Shown piece by piece: positions 18,157 through 31,979 of a stretch of 64,000 bases of DNA. Source of the DNA: Paracoccaceae bacterium (lineage in GTDB: Bacteria; Pseudomonadota; Alphaproteobacteria; Rhodobacterales; Rhodobacteraceae); NCBI GenBank assembly GCA_020446815.1, contig JAGRDY010000031.1, forward strand, positions 105,362 to 169,361. The letters run 5' to 3'. Each line of letters opens with the position of its first letter. Within the stretch, counting starts at the first letter, position 1. The notes beneath the pieces were generated by a model. It was given only the letters and a program-made list of their open reading frames with translations. It did no database searches and was not told the DNA's origin. The position numbers and the translations under genes were made by a program.

Positions 18157-18521
18157 CACATGAACCCCAGTTCCAGCCGCGCCTCGTCCGACATCATTTC
18201 CATGCCCCATTGCGGTTCGAACGTCATCTCCACGTTGACCTGTTTGACGCCGTCGAGCGGCTCGATCGCGTCGGCAACCCAGCCGGGCATCTCGCCGGCC
18301 ACGGGGCAGCCGGGGGCGGTCAGGGTCATGATCACGCCTACTTCGTTTTCGGGTGAAATATCAATGGTGTAGACCAATCCAAGATCATAGATGTTGACCG
18401 GGATTTCCGGGTCGTAAACGGTGCGGCAGGCTTCCACCACACGTTCATAAAGCGGATGGTCCGTGGTGGATGGCTTGATGAGGGGCATGCCCTCGATGGG
18501 TTCTCTGGATTCGACCGTCAT
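18156..18521 (-). CDS. sufT: SUF-associated DUF59/MIP18 protein (SufT-like)
   Basis: 121 aa starting MTVESREPIEGMPLIKPS at 18521 with AGGTGAG upstream. DUF59 motifs are YDPEIPVNIYDLGLVY and the conserved Cys in LTAPGCPVAGEMP. These proteins help [4Fe-4S] cluster maturation. The open frame upstream to 18698 has no support and is not included. Divergent from katG across 291 bp that hold no other recognisable gene. Confidence 0.88.
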   Translation of the reverse strand: MTVESREPIEGMPLIKPSTTDHPLYERVVEACRTVYDPEIPVNIYDLGLVYTIDISPENEVGVIMTLTAPGCPVAGEMPGWVADAIEPLDGVKQVNVEMTFEPQWGMEMMSDEARLELGFM

Positions 18522-18737
18522 TGTGGACTCACCTAGTTGTTGAGCGATTATATAGGGAATTGCCGGGCCGACGTCCAGTGCGCCTGTCACCTGTGGTGCC
18601 GGCGTTTTCGCATCGCGCGGCAAACCACCGGATGGACGGCGGTGCCGCACCCGCCTTTGCGGTCCATTTGCGATGCTTGCGGGCCGGGCGTGCGCCATTG
18701 ACCTTGCCCGGGCGGCCCGCGCCGCGTAAATCAGTGA

Positions 18738-21011
<2,274 letters not shown>

Positions 21012-21015
21012 ACCG

Positions 21016-21090
21016 GCGGCACGGCAGGGCAGGCTTGTGGTGTTTCGAAAATGACCTGAAACGCCAGGCCCCCCGGGGCGGCCGTGCCGC
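21016..21090. repeat. Large inverted repeat downstream of katG
   Basis: GCGGCACGGC (21016-21025) and GCCGTGCCGC (21081-21090) are perfectly complementary and begin 5 bases after the katG stop. Between them GTTTC (21049-21053) can pair with GAAAC (21067-21071). Likely a 3'-end stem-loop for katG mRNA; there is no T tract. Confidence 0.5.
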
Positions 21091-21216
21091 AAGGGATGTG
21101 GAACGCGACAGGCTCATGTGGCCGGTTTGCCCGGCCCCCGCGCGACATTGACAGAGCATCCGGCCCGGAGATGCGACCGGCCGGATGCCCTGCCTCGACA
21201 AGTGACGCAACCTGCG

Positions 21217-23282
<2,066 letters not shown>

Positions 23283-23415
23283 TCGACGCCCTGCACGGGC
23301 AGGCAGATTTCGGCCATGGACGGTCGGAGTTTGACTGTTATCGGGCAGCGTCCCTGGTGTAAGGTGGCGCGAAACCTGCCGTTACGGCCCTGCGTCAATT
23401 GCCAAGGAGTGACCC

Positions 23416-24543
23416 ATGCCCGCATTGCTGCCCCATATCGACCCGGATGGGCTTGAAGAATTCTCGGTCGTCTTCACCGATCGGTCTCTCAATCACATGA
23501 GTCAGTCTTTCCAAGGGGTTATGCGCGATATTTCAACCATGCTCAAGGAAGTTTACAACGCCGATGCGGTGGCGCTGGTGCCCGGTGGCGGGTCTTATGC
23601 GATGGAATCGGTGGCCCGCCAGTTTGCCGCCGACAAGAAGGCGCTGGTGGTGCGCAACGGCTGGTTTTCCTATCGCTGGAGCCAGATTTTCGACATGGGC
23701 GGATTTGCCGGCGACGTGAGCGTGGCGATGGCCCGGCAAGCGGGCAGCAGCGCACAATCGGCCTTCGCCCCGGCGCCGATCGGCGAAGTGACCGAGACGA
23801 TCCGCAAGAACCGCCCCGATGTGGTCTTTGCGCCGCATGTGGAAACGGCGGCGGGGATGATCCTGCCCGACGATTATCTCAAGGCGCTGGCGAAGGCGGC
23901 CCATGAGGTCGGTGCGCTGTTCGTTCTCGATTGCATCGCCTCGGGCTGTGTCTGGGTGGACATGAAGGCGGTGGGCGTCGATGTGCTGATCTCGGCTCCG
24001 CAAAAGGGCTGGTCGGCGTCCCCTTCGGCGGGGCTGGTGATGATGACCGGGGCGGCGGTGAAGCGGTTGGAGCAAACCACATCGAACAGCTTCGCTCTTG
24101 ATCTCAAGAAGTGGCGCGCGATCATGGCGGCCTATGAGGACGGCGGGCACGCCTATCACGCCACGATGCCGACCGATGCGCTGCGCGCCTTTCGTGACAC
24201 CATGGTGGAAACCCGCGACTACGGGTTTGCGCGGCTGAAAGAGGCGCAATGGCGGCTGGGTTCGGAAGTGCGCGCGATGCTGGCGGCGAAATCGGTACGC
24301 TCGGTCGCCGCCGAAGGCTTTGCCGCGCCGGGTGTGGTTGTCAGCTATACCGATGACCCCGATATCCAGAACGGCAGGAAATTCGCCGCACAGGGCGTAC
24401 AGATAGCCGCCGGGGTGCCGTTGCAGGTGGGCGAGCCAGAGGGTTTCCGCACCTTCCGTTTCGGACTTTTCGGGCTCGACAAGCTTTACGACGTCGAGGC
24501 CACACTGGGCCGGTTGAAACGCGCGGTGGATGCGGTGCTTTAA
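23416..24543 (+). CDS. Class V aminotransferase (alanine-glyoxylate/serine aminotransferase family)
   Basis: PLP enzyme, 375 aa. Schiff-base Lys197 in SAPQKGWSASP and Asp172 in LFVLDCIASG fit fold type I class V. Ser/Ala-glyoxylate or phosphoserine-type transamination are family options; the exact substrate is not decidable. CCAAGGAGTGACCC precedes the ATG. Located after the Lrp pair with a 133-bp gap, so it may have its own promoter, but amino-acid control by the same regulators is possible. Confidence 0.9.
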   Translation: MPALLPHIDPDGLEEFSVVFTDRSLNHMSQSFQGVMRDISTMLKEVYNADAVALVPGGGSYAMESVARQFAADKKALVVRNGWFSYRWSQIFDMGGFAGDVSVAMARQAGSSAQSAFAPAPIGEVTETIRKNRPDVVFAPHVETAAGMILPDDYLKALAKAAHEVGALFVLDCIASGCVWVDMKAVGVDVLISAPQKGWSASPSAGLVMMTGAAVKRLEQTTSNSFALDLKKWRAIMAAYEDGGHAYHATMPTDALRAFRDTMVETRDYGFARLKEAQWRLGSEVRAMLAAKSVRSVAAEGFAAPGVVVSYTDDPDIQNGRKFAAQGVQIAAGVPLQVGEPEGFRTFRFGLFGLDKLYDVEATLGRLKRAVDAVL

Positions 24544-24547
24544 CGTA

Positions 24548-24690
24548 GAGGGCCTTCAAGGCATCGCGAATTTCGCGCGGGCGGGCGCGCGGGCGGGCAA
24601 TCCGCGCGATTGCAGGGCGCATGACCACGATCCGGTCGGAAACGGCAGGCGGCTCTTTCTGATCACGGGTGGCGAGAAGGGCGGCCAGGC
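24548..24690 (-). pseudogene. Remnant of an ABC transporter ATP-binding protein
   Basis: In the 212-bp gap between the aminotransferase and nlpD, one minus-strand frame reads [20 protein letters not shown] followed by RPAIARIARPRARPREI. This resembles the block after Walker B in PotA/UgpC-type ATPases (consensus [22 protein letters not shown]...PREI). Walker A, signature and Walker B are absent, so it can only be a relic. The call rests on about 40 residues and could be chance; no start or stop is proposed. Confidence 0.4.
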
Positions 24691-24755
24691 CGGGTCTTGC
24701 CAAATGCCGCGGATTTCTGCGCGTATCTGCCGGCGCAGTCCCCGCCCCGCGCAAC

Positions 24756-25901
24756 CTATTGCAGATAAGGCATCGGGTCGACGCTGTCGAAGCCCTGGCG
24801 CACTTCGAAATGCAGCGCCGACGGGTCCGCCGCGCGCACCGTGGCAATGGTCTGGCCGCGTTTGACCTTGTCGCCCTTTGCGACCTTGATGTTGTCGATG
24901 CTGGCATAGATGGTCAGCAGGTTGCCTTCGTGGCGGATGACGAGGATAGGCACACCTTTGGTATCCTTGCTGATGGCGGCCACGGTGCCATCATCGGCGG
25001 CGGCAACCGGCGTGCCGGCGCTGGCGGCGATGTCGATGCCGTCATTCTTTTTCTTCTGATAGCCGCGGATGATCTTGCCCTGAACCGGCAGGGCAAGCCG
25101 GGCGCTGCCCGAGGCTTCGGTTTTCTGCGACCCGAGATCGGCGGGTTCGGGCACGGCCACAGGGGTGGCGGCCGGCACGGTCTTTTCATCGGGCAGGGGG
25201 GTGGCCGCCGATGGCGGCGTGGGGGTCGGAGACCCCTGGCCCGGTTCGCTGACCGGTTCGGGCGGCGCGGCCGAGACAACGGGGATCAGCAGCGTCTGGC
25301 CTTCGCGCACCCCGAGATCGGGGCCAAGGCCGTTCCAGTCGGCCAGCGCACGGACGTTGACGTTGTAAAGCCGCGCGATGGAATAGGCGGTTTCGCCGCG
25401 CACGACGCGGTGGCGAATGGGTTCGGCGGCCAGCGGGCTCGAAGTCGGGGTGGTCGCCGGGGCCGTGCCCGGGTCGACCCGGTCGATCGCGGACGAAGCG
25501 ATGGCGGTCACATCGACGCCGCCACCCCCGGCACCACCGATCGGCCCGGCGGGCGGTTCGGCGACGCGGCGCGGCAGGGCCAGCAATTCGCCGTCGCGAA
25601 GTGCCGTGCCGGGGGCGATGGCATTGTAGCTGGCCAGTTCATCCGCGGGCAGGCCGATGCGTGCCGCAACGTTTTCGATCGTGTCGCCGCGGCGGGCGAC
25701 GGCGACCTGATAGCTCGGGTAGGAAATGATTCCGCGGGCATCGGCCGCAGGCCGCGGCGCCGCGAGGTTCTGGGCGGCATCGGAGGTATCAAACCCGGTG
25801 CGGCCGAAACGGCGGAAATCCGGATCGCAGGCAGCCAGCGCCAGGAGACAGGTCCCCATCAAGGTTGCGCGCAGCAGGGGGGTGTGGCTGAAACTGATCA
25901 T
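24756..25901 (-). CDS. nlpD: NlpD-like lipoprotein: two LysM repeats and a degenerate LytM (M23) domain
   Basis: 381 aa. Signal peptide with lipobox LLALAAC (lipidated Cys), first LysM (YQVAVARRGDTIENVAARIG), second LysM (HRVVRGETAYSIARLYNVN), Pro/Thr/Ala-rich linker, then the LytM domain. The zinc ligands of active M23 enzymes are lost: NDGIDIA instead of HxGxD, and SALHFEVR instead of HxH. As in E. coli NlpD it should therefore activate a periplasmic amidase rather than cut peptidoglycan. Start at 25901 (GAGAGG upstream); ATG at 25910 is also possible. Downstream of surE-pcm, the classic nlpD neighbourhood. Confidence 0.88.
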   Translation of the reverse strand: MISFSHTPLLRATLMGTCLLALAACDPDFRRFGRTGFDTSDAAQNLAAPRPAADARGIISYPSYQVAVARRGDTIENVAARIGLPADELASYNAIAPGTALRDGELLALPRRVAEPPAGPIGGAGGGGVDVTAIASSAIDRVDPGTAPATTPTSSPLAAEPIRHRVVRGETAYSIARLYNVNVRALADWNGLGPDLGVREGQTLLIPVVSAAPPEPVSEPGQGSPTPTPPSAATPLPDEKTVPAATPVAVPEPADLGSQKTEASGSARLALPVQGKIIRGYQKKKNDGIDIAASAGTPVAAADDGTVAAISKDTKGVPILVIRHEGNLLTIYASIDNIKVAKGDKVKRGQTIATVRAADPSALHFEVRQGFDSVDPMPYLQ

Positions 25902-25972
25902 TGCTCTCATCCTCTCTTGCCGGCCCTGTTTGTCAGGCCTTGGCACTCTTGTTGCACGGGCGATGGGGTCTG

Positions 25973-26614
25973 TCAGTCCTGCCCCAGCCCTTCGATCAGC
26001 GGCACGAAGCGCACCGGCCGCAATTCGTCATAGTCGTATCCGGCATCGGTGCGCGTCACCCTGATCAGGCTTTGCACCGCGTCGGATTGCCCGACGGGCA
26101 GGACCATGATACCGCCTATCCGAAGCTGAGCCAAGAGCGGACCTGGCGGATCTTCGGCGGCGGCGGTCACGATGATCTTGTCGAAGGGAGCCTGATCGGG
26201 CAGCCCGTGGCTGCCGTCGCCGACCAGGGCGGTGATATTGGTCAGGCCAAGCGCGGCAAAGACGGCTTCGGCCTCGCGCACCAGCCGCCGGTGGCGGTCG
26301 ATCGTATAGACCCGGCGGGCGAGTTTGCTCAGGATCGCCGCCTGATAACCCGAGCCGGTACCCACCTCCAGCACCTTGTCGCGGGGCTGGATCGCCAGGG
26401 CCTGAGTCATCAGGCCAACCACCGAAGGCTGGCTGATGGTCTGGCCGCAAGCGATCGGCAGCGGCATGTCTTCATAGGCGCGGTCGGCGAAATGGCCCTT
26501 TACAAAGTCGCCGCGATCGACATTTTCCATGGCGGTCAGCACCCGCGCCTCGGTCACCCCCTTGGAGCGCAGCGCAAAAAGGAACCGCATCTTCTGCTCG
26601 GCCCGATCGCTCAT
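25973..26614 (-). CDS. pcm: Protein-L-isoaspartate O-methyltransferase
   Basis: SAM-dependent repair of isoaspartyl residues in damaged proteins, 213 aa. SAM motif I is [15 protein letters not shown]; the substrate region [31 protein letters not shown] is characteristic of PCMT. The start at 26614 overlaps the surE stop by 4 bp (ATGA), giving the conserved surE-pcm-nlpD order. Confidence 0.95.
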   Translation of the reverse strand: MSDRAEQKMRFLFALRSKGVTEARVLTAMENVDRGDFVKGHFADRAYEDMPLPIACGQTISQPSVVGLMTQALAIQPRDKVLEVGTGSGYQAAILSKLARRVYTIDRHRRLVREAEAVFAALGLTNITALVGDGSHGLPDQAPFDKIIVTAAAEDPPGPLLAQLRIGGIMVLPVGQSDAVQSLIRVTRTDAGYDYDELRPVRFVPLIEGLGQD

Positions 26615-27396
26615 CCGAACTGCGCCTGAAGTTCGGCCAGCGCATCATGCGCGGTAAGGTCGGCGCGCATCGGCGTGACCGAGATGTAGCCGTCGATATT
26701 GACGGCAACGTCGGTGCCGGGGGCGGTGGGCTTGTGTTGCGGCCCGCCCTTGATCCAGAGAAACTTGCGCCCCGAAGGGGACATATGCGGCTCCACCCCG
26801 AAAAACGTATCCGTGCGGTAGCCCTGCGCGGCGATCCTGGTGCCCTTGACATCGGCGGCGGCGACGGGGGGGAAGTTGACATTGTAAAACAGCCGGTAGT
26901 CATCCTTGTCCCACAGACCCTTGGTCAGAAGATCGCGCACCAGCTGCGCGCCATGTACCCGTGCCGCATCGAACGGATCGTCGAGCGTCTGCGTCGCCGG
27001 GCCCATGAACTGCGACAGGGCGATTGCCGGCAGGCCTTGCAGGGACGCTTCCAGCGCGCCGCCGATGGTGCCGGAATAGAGCACGTTTTCAGCGGCGTTG
27101 TTGCCGCGGTTGACCCCTGACAGGATCAGATCGGGCCGCGCGTCCTGCATCACGTCGCACAACCCGGCCAGAACGCAGTCGGCGGGGCTGCCTTCGGCGG
27201 CATAGCGGCGATCCCCGAGCTTGGCGATCATCATCGGGTGGGTGTAGCTGATGCAATGGCCGACGCCGGATTGTTCGAAGGCCGGGGCGACGGTCCAGAC
27301 CTCGCCTTCCGGTCCGGCGATCTCGGCGGCGATTTCGGCCAATACCTCCAGCCCCGGCGCGTTGATCCCGTCGTCATTGGTGATGAGTATGCGCAT
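26611..27396 (-). CDS. surE: 5'/3'-nucleotidase SurE
   Basis: Metal-dependent nucleoside-monophosphate phosphatase, 261 aa. N-terminal [15 protein letters not shown] with the metal-binding Asp pair (D8, D9), and [20 protein letters not shown] with the conserved Asn residues. First gene of surE-pcm-nlpD; the upstream SDR gene on the same strand ends 86 bases before it. Confidence 0.96.
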   Translation of the reverse strand: MRILITNDDGINAPGLEVLAEIAAEIAGPEGEVWTVAPAFEQSGVGHCISYTHPMMIAKLGDRRYAAEGSPADCVLAGLCDVMQDARPDLILSGVNRGNNAAENVLYSGTIGGALEASLQGLPAIALSQFMGPATQTLDDPFDAARVHGAQLVRDLLTKGLWDKDDYRLFYNVNFPPVAAADVKGTRIAAQGYRTDTFFGVEPHMSPSGRKFLWIKGGPQHKPTAPGTDVAVNIDGYISVTPMRADLTAHDALAELQAQFG

Positions 27397-27482
27397 TCTT
27401 GCCCCGTGCTGGCCGTCAGGTTCTGATTAGACTGTCGCCGCGCGGGCGTAAAGGCGGCAACGCCGCGGCGCGCGGCCTGGGG

Positions 27483-28172
27483 TCAGCAATCCTGCAAAAG
27501 CGCCAGAAGCCGCTTTGCTTCGTCCCGGGGATCGCGCAGCGTGGCGCGGTCTTCGCCGGGAAAGAAACGCCCCCGCGTGGCGGTGGGCATCGCAGAAGGG
27601 GTTTCGATCAGCACCCGCGGGCCGATTTTCGCGCATTCCGCCTGCCAGGTTCTGGCCAGGGCAACCTGCGCCGCCTTGCTGGCCCCGTATGATCCGAAGA
27701 ATTTCTCACCGCCGCGCGGGTCGTCGAAAAACAACGCCGTGCCATCTGCGGCCCTCAGCAACGGCTCGATCAACGGGATCAGCGCCGCCGTCGCGCGGAT
27801 GTTGCAGGCGGCGGACTTGTCGAAGTCCTTCAGGTCGAGATGCCCCGCAGGGGCCAGCGGGGCGGCATGTATGGCGGCATGGACCCACAAGCCCAGCCCG
27901 CCCCAGCGCTCGGCGATCGAGCCTGCCAGATGCGCCATCGCCTCGGCATCGGTGATATCCATCGGGGCCAGCGTGGCACTGCCACCCGCCGCCCGAATGC
28001 GGTCGTCGAGTTCTTCGAGGCCGCCGACGGTGCGCGCCACCGCCAGCACATGCCAGCCCGCGGCCGCCAGAGCCTCGGCCAGTGCGAAACCCAGCCCGCG
28101 CGACGCGCCGGTGACGAGAGCGATTCGGGCGGCGGTTCGGGCGGTGGGGGAAGGCGGGGTAGGGTTTTTCAT
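27483..28172 (-). CDS. Short-chain dehydrogenase/reductase (SDR)
   Basis: 229 aa starting MKNPTPPSPTARTAARIALVTG. Rossmann motif TGASRGLGFALAEAL and catalytic Tyr-x3-Lys in GSYGASKAAQVAL; the usual upstream Ser/Asn tetrad is less clear. The substrate is unknown. Start at 28172 chosen because upstream residues to 28277 overlap the bioY promoter region and have no family match; a ribosome-binding site is not evident. A GC-rich imperfect inverted repeat (about 27436-27475) lies just after the stop. Divergent from bioY. Confidence 0.85.
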   Translation of the reverse strand: MKNPTPPSPTARTAARIALVTGASRGLGFALAEALAAAGWHVLAVARTVGGLEELDDRIRAAGGSATLAPMDITDAEAMAHLAGSIAERWGGLGLWVHAAIHAAPLAPAGHLDLKDFDKSAACNIRATAALIPLIEPLLRAADGTALFFDDPRGGEKFFGSYGASKAAQVALARTWQAECAKIGPRVLIETPSAMPTATRGRFFPGEDRATLRDPRDEAKRLLALLQDC

Positions 28173-28279
28173 GGCAACCGTTTGGCATTGGCCAAGCGCA
28201 CATGCAACAGAATAGATTGACACGAAGCTGCGGCGCAGCGAGATTGCCGGGAAAATCCGATAGAGGAAGGAACCCAACG

Positions 28280-28867
28280 ATGACGCTTTCCAAGGCCCTT
28301 GTGCCCTCTCAAACGCTGTCGAGCCGCCTGCTCATGGTTTTGGGCGGATCCGCCTTCATCGCCATTGCGGCACAGGTGTCGATCGGCTTTCCGGTGCCGA
28401 TGACCCTGCAAACGCTGGCGATCCTGATCGTCGGTTTCGCTTTTGGCGCGCGCATGGCGGCGCTGACGCTGCTGGCCTATCTCGCCGAAGGGGCGATGGG
28501 GTTGCCGGTGTTTTCGCACGGCAGGAATTTCGTCGCCTTCTTTGGCCCCACGGCGGGTTTCCTTGTCGGGTTTGTCGGCATGGCCTGGCTGGCCGGTCTG
28601 GCGGCGGATCGGGGAATCAAGGGGCTGGTGCCGGTCGCGGCCGTGGCATTGGTGCTGTCGATGCTGCTCTATGTGCCGGGGGTGGCCTGGGCGATGCTGG
28701 CCGACAAGGTGCTGGGGCTTGATACGGCCAAGTGGGGGGCGGACAATTTTGCCATGATCTGGCAGTATTACATGGCCCCGTTCCTTGCGGGCGATGCGAT
28801 CAAGGCGGTTATCGCGGCGCTGGTGGTCAGTGGCGGCTGGGCGGCGTTGAAAAATCGCAAGACCTGA
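28280..28867 (+). CDS. bioY: Biotin transporter BioY (S component)
   Basis: Integral membrane substrate-binding protein for biotin, 195 aa with about six helices. Family signatures: VSIGFPVPMTLQTLAILIVG and GLPVFSHGRNFVAFFGPTAGFLVGF. BioY can work alone or with ECF partners; bioM/bioN are not adjacent. GGAAGGAA lies upstream of the ATG at 28280, and the open frame before it is not used. Divergent from the SDR gene. Confidence 0.93.
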   Translation: MTLSKALVPSQTLSSRLLMVLGGSAFIAIAAQVSIGFPVPMTLQTLAILIVGFAFGARMAALTLLAYLAEGAMGLPVFSHGRNFVAFFGPTAGFLVGFVGMAWLAGLAADRGIKGLVPVAAVALVLSMLLYVPGVAWAMLADKVLGLDTAKWGADNFAMIWQYYMAPFLAGDAIKAVIAALVVSGGWAALKNRKT

Positions 28868-28886
28868 TCGAAGGCCGGCCGATTTC

Positions 28887-28949
28887 CGAGACACTGGAGG
28901 TCGAGACACACTGGAGGCCGAGACACACTGGAGGCCGAGACACTGGCGC
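28887..28949. repeat. Short tandem repeat, four copies, between bioY and purF
   Basis: Four consecutive units of CGAGACAC(AC)TGGAGGC: 28887-28901 (15 bp), 28902-28918 and 28919-28935 (17 bp each) and a diverged last copy 28936-28949. Units differ by presence of one AC dinucleotide, typical of slippage. A GC-rich hairpin (about 28950-28970) follows before the purF stop. Lies in the convergent bioY/purF gap. Confidence 0.8.
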
Positions 28950-28978
28950 CGTCCCCGCGGGGGGCGGCGTCTTGTGTC

Positions 28979-30442
28979 TTACTCGGCCGCTTTCGTTTCG
29001 AATCCGTTGGCGATCTGGTCGGCGGGGGCGACGGGGTACTGGCCGGAAAAGCAGGCGTCGCAATATTGCGGGGCCTTGGCATCGCGGCCCCCGGCCTGGC
29101 CCACGGCGCGGTAAAGCCCGTCAAGCGAGATGAATTTAAGGCTGTCGACGCCGATCCAGTCGCGCATTTCGTCCTCGGACATTGTGGCGGCCAGAAGTTT
29201 CGAGCGTTCCGGCGTGTCGACCCCGTAAAAGCACGGCCAGGCGGTGGGCGGGGAGGCGATGCGGAAATGCACCGCGGCGGCGCCGGCATCGAGGATCATT
29301 TCGCGGATCTTGATCGAGGTGGTGCCGCGCACCACGGAATCATCGACGAGGATCACCCGTTTGCCCTTGATCAGCGCGCGGTTGACATTGAGCTTCAGCC
29401 GCACCCCCATGTTGCGGATCTGTTCGGTCGGCTCGATGAAGGTGCGGCCCATGTACTGGTTGCGGATGATCCCCATCGCATAGGGGATGCCGCTTTGCTG
29501 GCTGAAACCGATGGCGGCGGGGGTGCCGCTGTCGGGAACGGGGCAGACGAGATCGGCCTCGACGGGCGCCTCGCGGGCCAGTTCCACACCGATCTGGCGG
29601 CGCGTTTCATAAACGGATCGCCCCCCCAGAATTGAATCGGGGCGCGAGAAATAGACATGCTCGAAAATGCAGAAGCGGGATTTCATCGGGCCGAAAGGCC
29701 GGGTGCTGTCGATCTTGCCGTCGCTGATGACGACCATTTCGCCCGGCTCGATTTCGCGCATGAACGCGGCCCCGATGATGTCGAGCCCACAGGTTTCGGA
29801 GGAAAGCACATAGCCGTCATCGGCCAGCTTGCCCAGAACCAGCGGGCGCACGCCCAGCGGATCGCGCACGCCGATCAGTTCGGTGCTGGTCATCGCGATG
29901 ATGGAAAACGCGCCTTCCACGGCGCGCAGGGCATCCTTCATCCGCTCGGGGATGCTTTTCTGGATCGACCGTGCCATCAGGTGGATGATGCATTCGCTGT
30001 CCGATGCGGATTGGAAAATCGCGCCGCGTTCGATCAGGTCGCGGCGCAGGCTGGCCGCGTTGGTGATATTGCCGTTGTGGGCGATGGCGCAGCCGCCCAT
30101 GGCGAATTCGCCGAAAAAGGGCTGCACGTCGCGGATCTGGGCGTGCCCCTTCGATCCGGCGGTCGAATAGCGCACATGGCCGATGGCCAGCGCGCCGGGC
30201 AGGGTTTCCATCAGGCTGGCCTTGGTGAAATTGTCGCGCACATAGCCGAAGCGGCGGGCGGAATTGAACCCCGCCTGCGGATGGTGCGAAACGATGCCGC
30301 CGGCCTCTTGCCCGCGATGTTGCAGGGCATGCAGGCCGAGTGCCACGAAATTGGCGGCGTCAGCGGGGCCCACGACCCCGAAAACCCCGCATTCCTCTTT
30401 CAGCTTGTCATCGTCGAATGGGTGGCTGAGGAATGGGCGCAT
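28979..30442 (-). CDS. purF: Amidophosphoribosyltransferase
   Basis: First committed step of purine synthesis: PRPP plus glutamine to phosphoribosylamine, 487 aa. The catalytic Cys18 in EECGVFGVVG is preceded by a 17-residue propeptide that the family removes. Glutaminase residues are in HVRYSTAGSKG and HNGNITN; the PRPP motif is VILVDDSVVRGTT. Start at 30442 has GGAG 9 bases upstream; a longer frame to 30484 is less likely. Divergent from fabF. Confidence 0.96.
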   Translation of the reverse strand: MRPFLSHPFDDDKLKEECGVFGVVGPADAANFVALGLHALQHRGQEAGGIVSHHPQAGFNSARRFGYVRDNFTKASLMETLPGALAIGHVRYSTAGSKGHAQIRDVQPFFGEFAMGGCAIAHNGNITNAASLRRDLIERGAIFQSASDSECIIHLMARSIQKSIPERMKDALRAVEGAFSIIAMTSTELIGVRDPLGVRPLVLGKLADDGYVLSSETCGLDIIGAAFMREIEPGEMVVISDGKIDSTRPFGPMKSRFCIFEHVYFSRPDSILGGRSVYETRRQIGVELAREAPVEADLVCPVPDSGTPAAIGFSQQSGIPYAMGIIRNQYMGRTFIEPTEQIRNMGVRLKLNVNRALIKGKRVILVDDSVVRGTTSIKIREMILDAGAAAVHFRIASPPTAWPCFYGVDTPERSKLLAATMSEDEMRDWIGVDSLKFISLDGLYRAVGQAGGRDAKAPQYCDACFSGQYPVAPADQIANGFETKAAE

Positions 30443-30716
30443 TGCGCATGTCTCCGAATCCGGGGCAGGGATTTGCACCTCCATTTAGAGAATCGTGCCG
30501 CTTCTGTCACCTGCCCGTTCTGGATAGGCCGTTTGGCGCCCCGGTGAAACCCTTGCCGGATGATTTTTCACACCGCCAAGCGGCATCGAAGCGGTGCAGG
30601 CCGCTGGTATAATTCAGGTTCAGCGGCTTCTTGCCAAAGGGTGCAGTCGTGTTGCGCGGCTATGAGTGGGCGTGTATCACCGAAGTCGACAGGGAATTGC
30701 ATTTGAGGGGGCAGCA

Positions 30717-31979
30717 ATGCGTCGAGTGGTGGTCACTGGTCTGGGGATGGTAACGCCGCTGGCTTGCGGTGTCGAGGAAACCTGGTCGCGCCTGATTGCC
30801 GGGCAGTCGGGCGCGGGGCCGATCACCCGGTTCGATACGGCCAACGTGGTGACGAAATATGCCTGCGAGATCCCGCTTGGCGACGGGACGGATGGCAGTT
30901 TCAATGCCGATGACTGGATGGAGCCGAAGGACCGGCGCAAGGTCGATGACTTCATCCTTTACGGGATGGCTGCCGCGACCCAGGCGGTGCGGGATGCCGG
31001 CTGGGAGCCCGAGGACGAACAAAGCCGCTTGCGCACCGGTGTGATGATCGGGTCGGGGATCGGCGGATTGACGTCGATCGCCGAGACCGCGGTGCTGATC
31101 AGGGAAAAGGGCCCGAAGCGGGTTTCGCCGTTTTTCATTCCGGGTGCGCTGATCAATCTGGTCTCGGGGCAGGTGTCTATCCGGTTCGGGTTCAAGGGCC
31201 CAAATCATGCCGTCGTCACCGCCTGTTCTACGGGGGCCCACGCGATCGGCGATGCGGCGCGGCTGATCCAGTTGGGTGATGCAGATGTCATGATCGCGGG
31301 CGGCACGGAAAGCCCGATTTCCGAGATCGGCATAGCGGGCTTCAACGCCTGCAAGGCGCTGTCGACCAAACGCACCGACGACCCCACCAGGGCCAGCCGC
31401 CCCTATGACGCGGACCGCGATGGTTTCGTGATGGGCGAAGGCGCCGGGGTGGTCGTTTTGGAGGAATATGAACATGCCAGGGCGCGCGGCGCCAGGATCC
31501 ATGCCGAAGTGCTGGGCTATGGTCTGTCGGGCGACGCCTACCACATCACCGCGCCGTCCGAGGACGGCGATGGCGGCTATCGCTCGATGCAGGCCGCGCT
31601 GAAGCGGGCCGCGATCACGCCTGACCGGATCGACTATATCAACGCCCATGGCACGTCGACCATGGCCGACACGATCGAGCTTGGCGCGGTCGAGAGGCTG
31701 ATGGGCGACGCGGCGGCAGCGGCGACGATGTCGTCGACCAAATCTTCTGTCGGGCATCTTCTGGGGGCAGCGGGGGCTGTCGAGGCAATTTTCTGCATGC
31801 TGGCGATCCGCGATCAGGTGGCCCCGCCGACCATCAATCTCGACAATCCCGCGGTTGCATCGAAGCTCGATCTGGCGCCCAACAAGGCGGTGGAGCGCAA
31901 GATAGATGTCGCGCTGTCCAACAGCTTCGGCTTTGGCGGAACCAATGCTTCGCTGATATTGGGGCGGGTGAGCGGTTGA
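30717..31979 (+). CDS. fabF: Beta-ketoacyl-ACP synthase II
   Basis: Fatty-acid elongation condensing enzyme, 420 aa. Catalytic Cys170 in VTACSTGAHA, His311 in NAHGTST and His347 in SVGHLLGAAG form the Cys-His-His triad. The start at 30717 follows GAGGGGG; the frame open from 30666 is not used. A TATAAT hexamer lies at about 30607, with no convincing -35. The stop overlaps the mltG ATG (TGATG). Confidence 0.96.
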   Translation: MRRVVVTGLGMVTPLACGVEETWSRLIAGQSGAGPITRFDTANVVTKYACEIPLGDGTDGSFNADDWMEPKDRRKVDDFILYGMAAATQAVRDAGWEPEDEQSRLRTGVMIGSGIGGLTSIAETAVLIREKGPKRVSPFFIPGALINLVSGQVSIRFGFKGPNHAVVTACSTGAHAIGDAARLIQLGDADVMIAGGTESPISEIGIAGFNACKALSTKRTDDPTRASRPYDADRDGFVMGEGAGVVVLEEYEHARARGARIHAEVLGYGLSGDAYHITAPSEDGDGGYRSMQAALKRAAITPDRIDYINAHGTSTMADTIELGAVERLMGDAAAAATMSSTKSSVGHLLGAAGAVEAIFCMLAIRDQVAPPTINLDNPAVASKLDLAPNKAVERKIDVALSNSFGFGGTNASLILGRVSG

